Shown: piece by piece, positions 35,894 through 44,841 of the stretch
How the letters are laid out: every line of letters starts with the position of its first letter
Position numbering within the stretch: position 1 is the first letter of the stretch
DNA from: Pedobacter duraquae
GTDB lineage: Bacteria; Bacteroidota; Bacteroidia; Sphingobacteriales; Sphingobacteriaceae
Direction: 5' to 3'
Assembly (NCBI RefSeq): GCF_004362245.1
Contig: NZ_SNWM01000003.1
Span: forward strand, 186,001-250,000
DNA: 64,000 bases
The notes under the pieces: model-generated
Seen by the model: only the letters and a program-made list of their open reading frames with translations
What the model was told of the DNA's origin: nothing
The model's database searches: none
Made by a program: the position numbers and the translations under genes

Positions 35894-36883
35894 ATGCGTA
35901 AAAAATACACTATTGCTTTGTTATCTCTGCTCGTTTACGCAGGGCATGCGCTTGGACAAAAGGCTGATACATTGTCTATAACCCTTGAAAATGTAAAGTA
36001 TCCATATGCAGTTAAGTTTTTTCCTATAAAAACAGAAGGACAGGATATTCGCATGGCGTACATGGATATTGCTGCAACGAAGTCGCCGAATGGCGGAACG
36101 GTAGTGCTATTCCACGGTAAAAATTTTGGTGGTTACTATTGGACAAATGTTATTAAGGCACTTACGGATCGTGGATACAGGGTGGTAGTTCCAGATCAGA
36201 TTGGATTTGGCAAATCATCAAAACCGTTTATTCATTATAGTTTTCATCAGATGGCTGCCTGGAACAGGGCATTGCTGGATAGCCTCGGGATCAGGCAAAG
36301 TGTGGTACTTGGTCATTCTATGGGTGGCATGCTGGCAACACGTTATGCATTGTTATATCCTGAAAACACAGTAAAGTTACTATTGGAAGATCCGATAGGC
36401 TTGGAGGACTACCGTACATTTGTTCCTTACACGAATACAGAGAAGCAATACCAAACGGAACTTAAAGCAACCGCTGAAAGCGTTCGTAAGTATTACCAGA
36501 GTTCCTATTTTGTACAATGGAAGCCTGATTACGAGGAGCTGGTTCGGATAGCTGCTGGAGTAGGTTACAGTGCAGACTTTCCGCGCACCGCCAGGGTTGC
36601 GGCTATGACTTTCACCATGATTTATGAACAGCCGGTTGTTTACGAGTTTGCAAATATCAAAGTGCCTACAGTTTTGTTTATTGGGCTGGAGGATAAAACA
36701 ATTGTGGGCAAAGGTTTACTAACACCAGAGCAGCAGTCGGCACATGGACAATACAAGGTGTTAGGTAAACAGACTGCGTCTAAAATTCCCGGTGCGAAAC
36801 TAATTGAGTTTGCAAACTGCGGACATATTCCGCACCTGGAGGTTCCAGAAGAATTTACTATTGCGCTATTGGGCAGTTTATAA
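35894..36883 (+). CDS. Secreted alpha/beta hydrolase
   Basis: From ATG 35894 the product has 329 residues and a proper signal peptide (RKKYTIALLSLLVY... ending ALGQ). The frame is open back to 35807, but that start would put 29 residues before the signal and overlap the hutH promoter. The alpha/beta hydrolase triad is visible: nucleophile Ser in GHSMGG, Asp in IGLEDKTIVG and His in CGHIPHLEVP. It resembles lactonase/epoxide-hydrolase-like enzymes; the substrate is unknown. Its end overlaps the convergent oxidoreductase gene by 6 bp. Confidence 0.88.
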   Translation: MRKKYTIALLSLLVYAGHALGQKADTLSITLENVKYPYAVKFFPIKTEGQDIRMAYMDIAATKSPNGGTVVLFHGKNFGGYYWTNVIKALTDRGYRVVVPDQIGFGKSSKPFIHYSFHQMAAWNRALLDSLGIRQSVVLGHSMGGMLATRYALLYPENTVKLLLEDPIGLEDYRTFVPYTNTEKQYQTELKATAESVRKYYQSSYFVQWKPDYEELVRIAAGVGYSADFPRTARVAAMTFTMIYEQPVVYEFANIKVPTVLFIGLEDKTIVGKGLLTPEQQSAHGQYKVLGKQTASKIPGAKLIEFANCGHIPHLEVPEEFTIALLGSL

Positions 36884-37894
36884 ACCTGTAATAATACGGA
36901 GTTGGGTAAGCACCTGGTCTGTACTTACAGGATATTCGGCATTATGGATGAGGGTGTTGTATACTGCATCAAATAGCTGAAGGTAATTTCCCGGATTCGC
37001 TATGATCTTTTCACTTTTCATCGTCCCATCTTCCTGAACTACGGTCAATAGGCCGGCATTTTCTGGCGCCTCTACGCCATAGCTGTCCATGCCAGGACGA
37101 ATTCCTTTTAATAGCTGCTCTTCCTGTACATCGGCTCTGGCCTTGCTGAACGTTCCTGTCTCGCCATGGATTACAAATGCAGGTTGCGTGCCAGCAACGA
37201 GCATATTAGAGATTACATAAATCTGGAGCCCGTTTTCGTACTGCAGATGGATCTGGAAGTAATCGTCCACCTGGGTTTTTTTGCGGTTTTTTGCTAGAAC
37301 TTTAGTGTAGCTGGATGGCTCTCCAAAGACACTGATCACCTGATCCAACAAATGGGGAGCTAAGTCGAACAACAACCCGCTCGCTGGCACCGGCTCTTCC
37401 TTGAAACTTTTTGGTCCTATTACCGCCCTGTAGCGATCATATCTAATGGTTACTTCATTTAACTTCCCCAGTTTATTGCTGGCAAGAACTTCCTTAACGG
37501 AAATAAAATCACTGTCCCATCTTCTGTTTTGATAAAAAAGAATGGTTTTGTTTTGCTTTTCGGCAAGGGCAAATAATTCTTCTGCTTCTTCCACCGTTGC
37601 CGTAAATGGTTTCTCTACAAGGATATCTTTTCCTTTTAACAATGCTTTTTTTGCATAGTCATAATGTGTGTAGTTTGGGGTATTTATAACGACAAGACTG
37701 ATGTTTTCGTCATCCAGCAATGCTTCTGGACTATCATAGCTGATCACTCCGGGATAATCTGTGCTTGCCTGTTTGGTATGACGTTCTGCTACGGCCACAA
37801 GGTTAAAGCCTTGGTGTGCAGATACAAAAGGAGCATGAAATACTTTTCCTGACATGCCGTAGGCCAAAAGGCCGGTGTTGATCATTTTGTCCAT
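36878..37894 (-). CDS. Gfo/Idh/MocA-family oxidoreductase
   Basis: A 338-residue NAD(P)-dependent sugar or polyol dehydrogenase. The N-terminal Rossmann domain starts with LLAYGMSGKVFHAPF, followed by YTHYDYAKKALLKGKDILVEKPF (about 80-100), where the catalytic Lys is in EKPF, and the C-terminal alpha/beta domain with FDLAPHLLDQ (about 190). The GMSGKVFHAP form is typical of the YhhX/IolW-like branch. A start at the second Met (37885) is also possible. No neighbouring sugar genes point to a substrate. Confidence 0.92.
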   Translation of the reverse strand: MDKMINTGLLAYGMSGKVFHAPFVSAHQGFNLVAVAERHTKQASTDYPGVISYDSPEALLDDENISLVVINTPNYTHYDYAKKALLKGKDILVEKPFTATVEEAEELFALAEKQNKTILFYQNRRWDSDFISVKEVLASNKLGKLNEVTIRYDRYRAVIGPKSFKEEPVPASGLLFDLAPHLLDQVISVFGEPSSYTKVLAKNRKKTQVDDYFQIHLQYENGLQIYVISNMLVAGTQPAFVIHGETGTFSKARADVQEEQLLKGIRPGMDSYGVEAPENAGLLTVVQEDGTMKSEKIIANPGNYLQLFDAVYNTLIHNAEYPVSTDQVLTQLRIITGL

Positions 37895-37961
37895 TTGATA
37901 AAACTACAAAAATGGATTTTCTAAGCCTAAACTATATTGCCATAAAAGAACCATATTACCT

Positions 37962-37969
37962 TATATTTG
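37962..37969 (+). promoter_or_regulatory. -7 box (TATATTTG) 4 nt before a start codon
   Basis: Exact TAnnTTTG, then CGCT, then ATG 37974. A TTG lies at 37937-37939, 22 nt upstream, as a possible -33 element. Confidence 0.58.
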
Positions 37970-37973
37970 CGCT

Positions 37974-38333
37974 ATGAAACCTTCAGAGATTAATGCGAAG
38001 TGGAAGCTCCTGCAACAAAGAATTGCAAAGGAGTTCGATTCCGATATCCCTGATTTAAAGGTGATGCTTTTTTTAATTGGTGTGCAGGAACTTGGAAAAG
38101 GGCCTGGCAAATATAGTAAGCGCCAGAAAGAAGAGCTGATGCACATCGCAACATGTAGATTAATGAGCGAGATGGGTTTTTACGAGCTGGAAGGCCTGGA
38201 TCAGGATGGATGGCCACATTGGAAACTTGTCAAACCTGTACCTTCTTTCGCGATGATGGAGCAGGAGATGTTATTGAAATCACTTGCTATACATTACTTT
38301 CAGGACATCTACGGCGAAGAGCTGGATACCTAG
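37974..38333 (+). CDS. Uncharacterised conserved-looking cytoplasmic protein
   Basis: A 119-residue soluble protein with no signal or membrane segment. It is helical at the N-terminus (SEINAKWKLLQQRIAKEF), has a central LFLIGVQELGKGPGKYSKRQKEEL and ends with a Trp/His/Tyr-rich segment (GWPHWKLVKP and LAIHYFQDIYGEEL). The ordered composition suggests a real conserved protein, but I do not recognise the family. It is transcribed alone, with a -7 box 4 nt before its ATG and a terminator after it. Confidence 0.75.
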   Translation: MKPSEINAKWKLLQQRIAKEFDSDIPDLKVMLFLIGVQELGKGPGKYSKRQKEELMHIATCRLMSEMGFYELEGLDQDGWPHWKLVKPVPSFAMMEQEMLLKSLAIHYFQDIYGEELDT

Positions 38334-38341
38334 ATCAGGAT

Positions 38342-38380
38342 ACAAAAAAAGGGCTGCTACTTGTAAAAGTAACAGCCCTT
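38342..38380. terminator. Terminator serving the ompA-type gene and its convergent neighbour
   Basis: Stem AAGGGCTG / CAGCCCTT (38349-38356 with 38373-38380), extended by TACTT / AAGTA inside. The long T-run is on the minus strand (complement of A-run at 38344-38350), so it mainly ends the OmpA-family transcript. Confidence 0.9.
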
Positions 38381-38399
38381 CTTATTTATAACGAAGGTA

Positions 38400-39077
38400 T
38401 TATCCTTCTGTTTTAGCTTGGTTTTTTAATTGATCGTTCGCTACAATCACGATTTCTACACGACGGTTAGCCGCACGGCCTGCATCAGTAGTGTTATCAC
38501 CAATAGGCTCACTAAATCCTTTACCCACTGTTACCAGTCTTGCAGAAGGAACACCTTGCGCCACAGCATAAGCTTTAACGGCAGCAGCTCTTCTTTCCGA
38601 TAAGCTCATATTGTATGCCTCTGTACCTTTATTATCAGTATGACCGATAATTTTAACGTCGGTTCCAGGATACTGATTTAACGAACTTGCCAATGTTTGG
38701 ATATTCCCTTTTGCAGCATCTTTAAGTGTGTTGCTATCAAAATCAAAAAGAATACCGCTATCAAATTTTACAATGATACCTTCACCTTCACGTATTACTT
38801 CGGCGTTAGGAATTGCGGTCTTGATCTCCGCTGCCTGTTTATCCATTCTTCTACCAATGAATCCACCTGCAGTTCCACCAACAGCACCGCCAATAATTGC
38901 ACCTACAGCAGTATTACCAGCTTTCTTACCTATGATAGCACCGATTACACCGCCTGCAGCAGCACCTATGCCGGCACCTTTTTGTGTTTTTGTTAAGCTG
39001 TCACACCCTTGGAAAGCCATTGCACTGATCGCTAATGCGATGCTAAATGCTGCTATTTTAAATTTTGAAGTCATCAT
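38400..39077 (-). CDS. OmpA-family lipoprotein with glycine-zipper segment
   Basis: A 225-residue cell-envelope protein. The signal ends MAFQGC (Cys25), followed by a Gly/Ala zipper (about 35-80, repeated GxxxG, e.g. GAGIGAAAGGVIGAIIG) likely to pack in membrane, and a C-terminal OmpA domain (about 105-215) with the peptidoglycan-binding pattern GHTDNKGTEAYNMSLSERRA and NRRVEI. It probably ties the outer membrane to the cell wall, like E. coli YiaD. It is a single-gene unit; a 14-bp palindrome lies 66 nt upstream. Confidence 0.93.
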   Translation of the reverse strand: MMTSKFKIAAFSIALAISAMAFQGCDSLTKTQKGAGIGAAAGGVIGAIIGKKAGNTAVGAIIGGAVGGTAGGFIGRRMDKQAAEIKTAIPNAEVIREGEGIIVKFDSGILFDFDSNTLKDAAKGNIQTLASSLNQYPGTDVKIIGHTDNKGTEAYNMSLSERRAAAVKAYAVAQGVPSARLVTVGKGFSEPIGDNTTDAGRAANRRVEIVIVANDQLKNQAKTEG

Positions 39078-39142
39078 AAATCAATTGTTATTATAGATTC
39101 ACTAAATCAAACCTGATGCCAAGTCGGTTTTTTTGTGCTTTA

Positions 39143-39156
39143 TTGTTGTACAACAA
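39143..39156. promoter_or_regulatory. 14-bp perfect palindrome upstream of the OmpA-family gene
   Basis: TTGTTGTACAACAA has no central gap. It lies 66 nt before the start codon, in the -35/upstream zone, and could be a dimeric repressor site. The spacer between the OmpA and ABC genes holds nothing else obvious. Confidence 0.3.
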
Positions 39157-39215
39157 GAATATGACAGAGTTATCTACCATTAAGATTTGATATATGACTT
39201 GTTTACTGGACAGTA

Positions 39216-39914
39216 TTATTCCGAAAAATAGGCTTCAAGCTCCTGAAGGGTGTTTTCCGTGGTATGGATGTCTTTGATGATTTTTCCTTTTTCCATGAGT
39301 ATAATGCGATCACAGACATCTGTAACATGGTTCAGATCATGACTGGAAATCAAAGTAGTTACGCTATGTGTTACTTTGAGTTTCTTAACCAATGCCTTCA
39401 ATCGAATCTGCGTTGTGGGGTCCAGATTAGCAAACGGCTCATCAAGAACGAGCAATTCCGGGTTTTGCATCAATGCTGCGGCGATCCCAATTTTGTTCTG
39501 GTTACCCTTAGAGAAATCCCTGACATATTTACCGCTGTTCAGAATTTCACCATTAAAAAATTCCTGATATTGTTTGAGGTAGTCGGTAACATGGGCGATG
39601 CTCATGTTATGCAGGCTACCTATAAAGATGAAATATTCTTCGGGTGTCAGGTAATCAATCAGAAAGCCTTCATCGAGATAAGAAGCTGTATATGCTTTCC
39701 ATTGATCAGTTGAGGCGACATTTAAAGATTTCGAAAGGATTTCTCCACCATCTGGTCTGATCAGATCCAGTAGCATCCTGAAGAGCGTTGTTTTACCAGC
39801 ACCGTTGTTACCCACCAGACCTATGGTCTCGCCTGCATTAAAGTGCAGATCTGCAATGTCTACTACGGTGCGGCCCGCGTAAACTTTTTTTAGGTTTTTT
39901 ATTTCTACGATCAT
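39216..39914 (-). CDS. ABC transporter ATP-binding protein
   Basis: A 232-residue ATPase for the adjacent permease. Walker A is GNNGAGKTT (about 35-43), Walker B is LLVLDEPFANLD (about 153) and the switch His is in SSHDLNH. The signature is FSKGNQNKIG, where LSGGQ is expected; the Gly is kept, but the sequence is unusual. Its start is joined to the stop of the permease gene, so the two are translated together. It likely powers export or bacteriocin/antibiotic-type efflux, with substrate unknown. Confidence 0.94.
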   Translation of the reverse strand: MIVEIKNLKKVYAGRTVVDIADLHFNAGETIGLVGNNGAGKTTLFRMLLDLIRPDGGEILSKSLNVASTDQWKAYTASYLDEGFLIDYLTPEEYFIFIGSLHNMSIAHVTDYLKQYQEFFNGEILNSGKYVRDFSKGNQNKIGIAAALMQNPELLVLDEPFANLDPTTQIRLKALVKKLKVTHSVTTLISSHDLNHVTDVCDRIILMEKGKIIKDIHTTENTLQELEAYFSE

Positions 39915-41389
39915 TATTTTTCTCTGAAGCCTTCGGCGATTTTATATTTTCTTTTATTAAATTCTTTCACTAAAAATTCCACCCAGAAGTTCCTGGTAAA
40001 AAGCCCGGCGAGACCTAATACACCCAATACAGCCAGCCCCCAGTATGGATTGGTTAGGTAGTTAACGAGTGCGTAAACTCCAATAGGTGTTAACAAGACA
40101 GGTAAGCCCATAATCATGGAAGTGCCCCCTACACCCTGAAAGTTGAAGCTGGAGCCCTTGCTTAAATCTATTGCCTTATAGTTCCTTGTAGCCATGTAGA
40201 GAACCATAACAGTAGCGATTCCAATGCTGTAGAAATAGGCTGCAAACTGGATCAGCAGAATCTTCCAGCTGATCAGTCCGTACAGGCTAACTACTAAGGT
40301 CAGTACTGTAGATGATATGGTAAACAGCAGGAACTTTGCTTTAATGAAATTCTTAATACTTACTCTGCTGGTCAGGATTCCATCAAACTCAGCACTCTGC
40401 CATCCAAACATAAACTGTCCATAGAGCATCACCATATTGCCGGTCATAAAAACCGCGGCAAAAATCATCATGAAGAATTGATTCTTATCTAGAAACTGTG
40501 TTTTGTAAAATAGGAACCCGTAAAATATAAACAGCAGTCCTTTTGATACAGTTGATTTGCTTCTTTTGTTTCTAAGAATTAACTTGATTTCTACAGCAGC
40601 AAGCGTTCCGACTTCACCGAAACGATCCAGAAAGGGGTAGTCAGTGCTTGATTTTTTTTCTTCTCCATAACTGAGTTCTTCTGCATATAGATTATTTCTG
40701 AGATATCTGGAATTGATGGTGAAGATCAACACAGCGAGAAGGGTAAAAACTAATGCCAGGGGAGGCCAGAGGGCTACTTTGCTAAAAATAATATTTGATA
40801 TTGCCGCAATAGAAAAGAGCTGGAAATATTCTAGCAAAGCCAAGGCAATTAAAAGCAGTAGACCTGTAGCTACGAAAGCGATGTTGACCATAGATAGCCG
40901 CTTAACGTATAATGCCAGATAGTTATTGAATACTGACAGGGAAACGATGGACAGCATATACATCAACGCTGCCGTTACACCCAGGGTATTGCTAATGTTC
41001 ATTAGGCAGAATGGAAAAAAGATGAACATCGGGATGATGTTGAATGCAGAGAACAGGGCTCTGATATTTAGAAAACTTACGATCTTTTTTTTGGGGATAT
41101 TGAGGTGTAGATAAGGCACAATACTTAGTGTTGGTAGTTCCTGTAGCTGGAGTCTGGAAATAAATTCCAGTGCGAAATAGTACAAAATTAACCCGTTGAA
41201 GACTACTATAATGTCCTTGTTAGGAAAGATGCCTGGAATAATACGCCCCATCAGCACCCCTGCGGCTATAGCGCAGGCAAGTAAATATAGGATTGCGATG
41301 CCCATAATTATCTGAACAGCTATGTTCGTGTTTTTGCCTCTGGATCTGCGGAAAGCGATCCATTGGTGGTTTAGAAAGGTTAGGAGCAT
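39914..41389 (-). CDS. ABC transporter permease (DUF5687-type)
   Basis: A 491-residue integral membrane protein with about 11-12 predicted helices in the pattern of the DUF5687 family (LNHQWIAFRRSRGK at the N-terminus; FMFGWQSAEFDGILTSRVS centrally). I start at ATG 41389, 1 nt after the rarA stop. The longer frame to 41485 would lie inside rarA and adds a hydrophilic 32-residue extension. It forms the membrane part of an ABC exporter with the downstream ATPase. It is probably in one transcript with rarA. Confidence 0.9.
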   Translation of the reverse strand: MLLTFLNHQWIAFRRSRGKNTNIAVQIIMGIAILYLLACAIAAGVLMGRIIPGIFPNKDIIVVFNGLILYYFALEFISRLQLQELPTLSIVPYLHLNIPKKKIVSFLNIRALFSAFNIIPMFIFFPFCLMNISNTLGVTAALMYMLSIVSLSVFNNYLALYVKRLSMVNIAFVATGLLLLIALALLEYFQLFSIAAISNIIFSKVALWPPLALVFTLLAVLIFTINSRYLRNNLYAEELSYGEEKKSSTDYPFLDRFGEVGTLAAVEIKLILRNKRSKSTVSKGLLFIFYGFLFYKTQFLDKNQFFMMIFAAVFMTGNMVMLYGQFMFGWQSAEFDGILTSRVSIKNFIKAKFLLFTISSTVLTLVVSLYGLISWKILLIQFAAYFYSIGIATVMVLYMATRNYKAIDLSKGSSFNFQGVGGTSMIMGLPVLLTPIGVYALVNYLTNPYWGLAVLGVLGLAGLFTRNFWVEFLVKEFNKRKYKIAEGFREK

Positions 41390-41390
41390 A

Positions 41391-42671
41391 TTAATAGTTG
41401 TATTTGTTTTTCCAATTCTGTTTGAGTTTTTCCCTGAGCTTTTCTTCTGCCGGATTTTTCCCTGGGTCATATAATTTTGTTCCACTGATCAAATCAGGCA
41501 AAAATTCCTGTTCAACGAAGTTCCCTTCATAGCTGTGCGCATATTGGTAGTCTTTTCCATAACCAATATTCTTCATCAGTTTAGTTGGTGCGTTTCTAAT
41601 ATGTAATGGGACTGGCAAGTTGCCTGATTGTTTCACCAGTTGTTGTGCTTTATTTATGGCTTCGTATGAAGCATTGCTTTTAGCGGAGGAAGCCATATAC
41701 GTAACGGCTTGTGCCAGAATGATTCTGGCTTCAGGATAACCGATAACATTAACTGCCTGAAAACAATTATTTGCAAGTAATAAAGCGTTAGGATTTGCAT
41801 TTCCAATATCTTCAGAGGCAAGGATGAGCAACCTGCGCGCGATAAAAAGTGGATCTTCACCACCTTCTATCATCCGGGCCAGCCAGTAAACTGCTGCATT
41901 GGGATCGCTGCCTCTGATGGATTTGATAAAAGCGGAGATAATATCATAATGCTGCTCCCCGGCTTTATCATAGAGTGCCAGGTTTTGCTGTGCATGGGCC
42001 AGTACGTTTTCGTTGGTAAGTACAATTGTTTTACCGCCAATACCTGTAACTGCAATTTCAAGTACATTAAGCAATTTGCGTGCATCACCGCCAGATAACC
42101 GGATCAGCGCCTCGTGCTCTTTGATCGTAATCTTTTTTTCTTTCAAGACGATGTCCTGCGTGATCGCCGTTTGGAGCAAACCAGACAGTTCGTCTTCATC
42201 TAATGACTTTAATATATATACCTGCGATCTGGATAATAATGCGGATATTACTTCGAAAGAGGGATTTTCTGTAGTTGCCCCGATCAGTGTAACGAGTCCA
42301 CGCTCCACGGCGCCAAGAAGACTGTCTTGTTGCGATTTGCTGAACCGGTGAATCTCGTCAATGAAAAGAATAGGTAGCCCCATCAGGCTATCTTTAAGTG
42401 CTGCTGCTCTTTCGATAACATCCCTGATATCCTTAACTCCGGAATTAATGGCGCTTAGGTTAAAAAATGGCCGATCCAGGGTTTGGGAAATAATATAGGC
42501 GAGGGTGGTTTTTCCAACACCGGGCGGCCCCCAAAATATCATGGAGGGCAGCTGCCCGCTTAGAATGGCTTTCCGCAAAACGGCATCCGGACCTACCAGG
42601 TGTTTTTGACCAACGTACTCGTCCAGGTTTTGTGGTCGCATACGTTCAGCCAAAGGTGGTAAGTTTTGCAT
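41391..42671 (-). CDS. rarA: Replication-associated recombination protein A (MgsA/RarA)
   Basis: An AAA+ ATPase acting at stalled forks, bound to SSB. The 426 residues start with the family pattern PLAERMRPQNLDEYVGQ. They have Walker A GPPGVGKTT (about 48-56), Walker B ILFIDEIHRF (about 100), sensor 1 GATTENPSFE (about 130) and the C-terminal tetramerisation part (about 240-420, LARMIEGGEDPLFIARRL). Located between a DEAD-box helicase and an ABC permease on the same strand, 1 nt before the permease start. Confidence 0.96.
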   Translation of the reverse strand: MQNLPPLAERMRPQNLDEYVGQKHLVGPDAVLRKAILSGQLPSMIFWGPPGVGKTTLAYIISQTLDRPFFNLSAINSGVKDIRDVIERAAALKDSLMGLPILFIDEIHRFSKSQQDSLLGAVERGLVTLIGATTENPSFEVISALLSRSQVYILKSLDEDELSGLLQTAITQDIVLKEKKITIKEHEALIRLSGGDARKLLNVLEIAVTGIGGKTIVLTNENVLAHAQQNLALYDKAGEQHYDIISAFIKSIRGSDPNAAVYWLARMIEGGEDPLFIARRLLILASEDIGNANPNALLLANNCFQAVNVIGYPEARIILAQAVTYMASSAKSNASYEAINKAQQLVKQSGNLPVPLHIRNAPTKLMKNIGYGKDYQYAHSYEGNFVEQEFLPDLISGTKLYDPGKNPAEEKLREKLKQNWKNKYNY

Positions 42672-42689
42672 AACAGTAAAGTTAACGAA

Positions 42690-43907
42690 TTATTCCGCTT
42701 TCTTTTTCCAGATTCTGCGTTTTGGTTTTCCGTTATGGGGTTTCTTAGGTTTGTCCTGAATGATCTGTCCTTCGGGAGATTCACCCAGTTCTTCGGGAAC
42801 GGCCATCCGTGGGATTGGCTTATCAATCAGTTTCTCGATATTGGCAAACTTGCGTTTATCCTTATCGTTAACCAGTGTAATGGCGGTTCCTTTTGTTGCT
42901 GCTCTTGCTGTTCTTCCAATCCTGTGTACATAGTCTTCAGGATCGTGAGGCACATCGAAATTGATGACCAGCGAGATGCCTTCTACATCAATACCCCTTG
43001 ATAACACATCTGTTCCAATAAGAACCGGAACACGTTTATTTTTGAATTCCAGTAAGATCGCTTCGCGTTCCTTCTGCCCCAGATCTGAGTGAAATGCCTC
43101 AGCTTTGAATCCCAATCCACGAAGTACTTTACCTAATGCTTTAACTTTATCTTTTGTAGAAGCGAAGATTAGCGCTGTAGGGTAGACAACAGGATCAAGA
43201 ATCTTGCTGAGCAATTTAATCTTTTGGCTATCCTGGATGAAATATGCCTGTTGGTTAATGCCCTCCGCCGGTTGAGAAATAGATATGCTGATCTGCTCAG
43301 GGTTGTGCAGCAGCTTAGCTGCCAACGTTCTGATTTTTGGCGGCATCGTTGCTGAGAAAAGTACAGTCTGTCTTTTATGCGGCAGGAAGCTGATTATCTT
43401 CATGATATCATCATAAAAACCCATGTCGAGCATGCGGTCGGCCTCATCCAATACCAGGTGTTCCAGCTGATCGAGTTTAAGCAATCCCGATGACAGGTGA
43501 GATATTAATCTTCCTGGAGTGGCAATAATCATATCTACACCTTCACGCATAGATCTTTTCTGTTGCTCATAGGCAATGCCATCGCCACCGCCATAAACCG
43601 TCAGTGAACTGATATTGGTAAAATAGGATAGGGCCTCTACCTGAAGGTCAATTTGCTGGGCAAGTTCACGGGTAGGTGCTAATATAAGCGTGTTGTTGTG
43701 ACGTTCTGCTGTATTGCTGATCCGATTCATAATAGGCAACAGATATGCACCGGTTTTTCCGGTACCAGTCTGTGCACATGCAATCAAATCTTTTTTTGCC
43801 AGTATTAAAGGAATGGCCTGTTCCTGTATGGGTGTAGCATTTCTAAACCCCATCGCTAATAACCCTTCTAGTAAGTCAGGGTTGAAATTAAAATCTTTAA
43901 AATCCAA
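42690..43907 (-). CDS. DEAD-box RNA helicase (RhlE-like)
   Basis: A 405-residue helicase with Q motif (ATPIQEQAIP), motif I AQTGTGKT (about 47-54), motif II DEAD in VLDEADRMLDMGF (about 154), motif III SAT and motif VI HRIGRTARA (about 325), followed by a short basic tail ending KRRIWKKKAE. It unwinds RNA in ribosome assembly or decay. The start is TTG 43907: there is no ATG or GTG in frame upstream of it, and the next residues match the normal RhlE start. It is 18 nt upstream of rarA on the same strand. Confidence 0.94.
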   Translation of the reverse strand: MDFKDFNFNPDLLEGLLAMGFRNATPIQEQAIPLILAKKDLIACAQTGTGKTGAYLLPIMNRISNTAERHNNTLILAPTRELAQQIDLQVEALSYFTNISSLTVYGGGDGIAYEQQKRSMREGVDMIIATPGRLISHLSSGLLKLDQLEHLVLDEADRMLDMGFYDDIMKIISFLPHKRQTVLFSATMPPKIRTLAAKLLHNPEQISISISQPAEGINQQAYFIQDSQKIKLLSKILDPVVYPTALIFASTKDKVKALGKVLRGLGFKAEAFHSDLGQKEREAILLEFKNKRVPVLIGTDVLSRGIDVEGISLVINFDVPHDPEDYVHRIGRTARAATKGTAITLVNDKDKRKFANIEKLIDKPIPRMAVPEELGESPEGQIIQDKPKKPHNGKPKRRIWKKKAE

Positions 43908-43996
43908 TATACTTGTTGTGATAAATATGTATTCTCTATAAAAGTAATGCTAATTTTTATTAAAATGTAGTTTATTACCTGTTAAGATGTTACCTG

Positions 43997-44734
43997 TTAT
44001 TTTTTCTTATCTGCATAACCGAACACTTTTTGCAACAACGTAGTAGAACGTGCTCCGATGTTGTCCCGGATTTTCAATTCTTCCTGCGCTACTTCCAAAA
44101 ACATTCCATCGATAGCTTTTTGTGCGACGTAGCTAGATAGATCGGTATTAACCGGTTTTACTAGTGGTAAACGGTTATATTGTGCAGCAGCATCAGTCCA
44201 ATATTTTGTTGCACCAACTTTATTCAGGCTATTGGTAATTACCGGACTAAATTTGGCCATCAATTGTGCTGTGGTTACACGTTTGAAATAGGTAGTCGCG
44301 GCATCTTTATTTCCCAGGAGGATATTGGTCGCATCTGTGATTGTCATTTGCTTAATAGCATCAATAAAGATTGGCTTGGCTTCTTTTGCGGCATCTTCGG
44401 CTGCTCTGTTTAAACTGGTAATCACATTGTCGGCCACAGAACCTAAGCCAATGCTCCGCAGTGTTTTTTCTACTTTCTGAGCTTCTGGAGGGAATAGTAT
44501 CTTAACAGCAAGATTACCCAAAAAGCCATCTTTAGCTGATAAGCGGTCTGCACCTGCGGAAGTACCAATTTCCAATGCTTGTTTTATGCCCAGCCCGATT
44601 TCGGATGCTGTAGGTGTAGCACCCGTGGGAAGCTGTTTAAGGATATTGCCTATCTGAGACTGGCTTTGCACATCACAGCTGTTAAATAAAAAGCAAGCTA
44701 ACAGGGAAATGGTAAATAGTTGAATGTGTTTCAT
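43997..44734 (-). CDS. DUF4197 lipoprotein
   Basis: A 245-residue protein with a signal ending LFNSC (Cys20), so a probable lipoprotein. The rest matches DUF4197: EIGLGIKQALEIGTSAGADRL near 44, ILFPPEAQKVEKTLRSIGLG (about 80) and a C-terminal half with ARSTTLLQKVFGYADKK. Function is unknown; members are predicted helical periplasmic proteins. It follows its own promoter and ends before the helicase gene. Confidence 0.9.
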   Translation of the reverse strand: MKHIQLFTISLLACFLFNSCDVQSQSQIGNILKQLPTGATPTASEIGLGIKQALEIGTSAGADRLSAKDGFLGNLAVKILFPPEAQKVEKTLRSIGLGSVADNVITSLNRAAEDAAKEAKPIFIDAIKQMTITDATNILLGNKDAATTYFKRVTTAQLMAKFSPVITNSLNKVGATKYWTDAAAQYNRLPLVKPVNTDLSSYVAQKAIDGMFLEVAQEELKIRDNIGARSTTLLQKVFGYADKKK

Positions 44735-44841
44735 TACTGATGGTTTGTTTGGGTATACGTTTAAGTTAACAAAACTCCGGCCATATCCTGCTGTTTTTTT
44801 AAAAAAGGGATCTGGCCTCTTTGTAAAAATTATCCCGGGTT

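Noticed and set aside
38880..39000. Repeated glycine-rich segment as a DNA repeat
   Set aside because: It is the GxxxG zipper of an OmpA-family lipoprotein, coded with varied codons.
38728..39096. 122-codon plus-strand frame opposite the OmpA-family gene
   Set aside because: Its Pro/Ala repeats are the antisense of the glycine-zipper codons, not a real protein.
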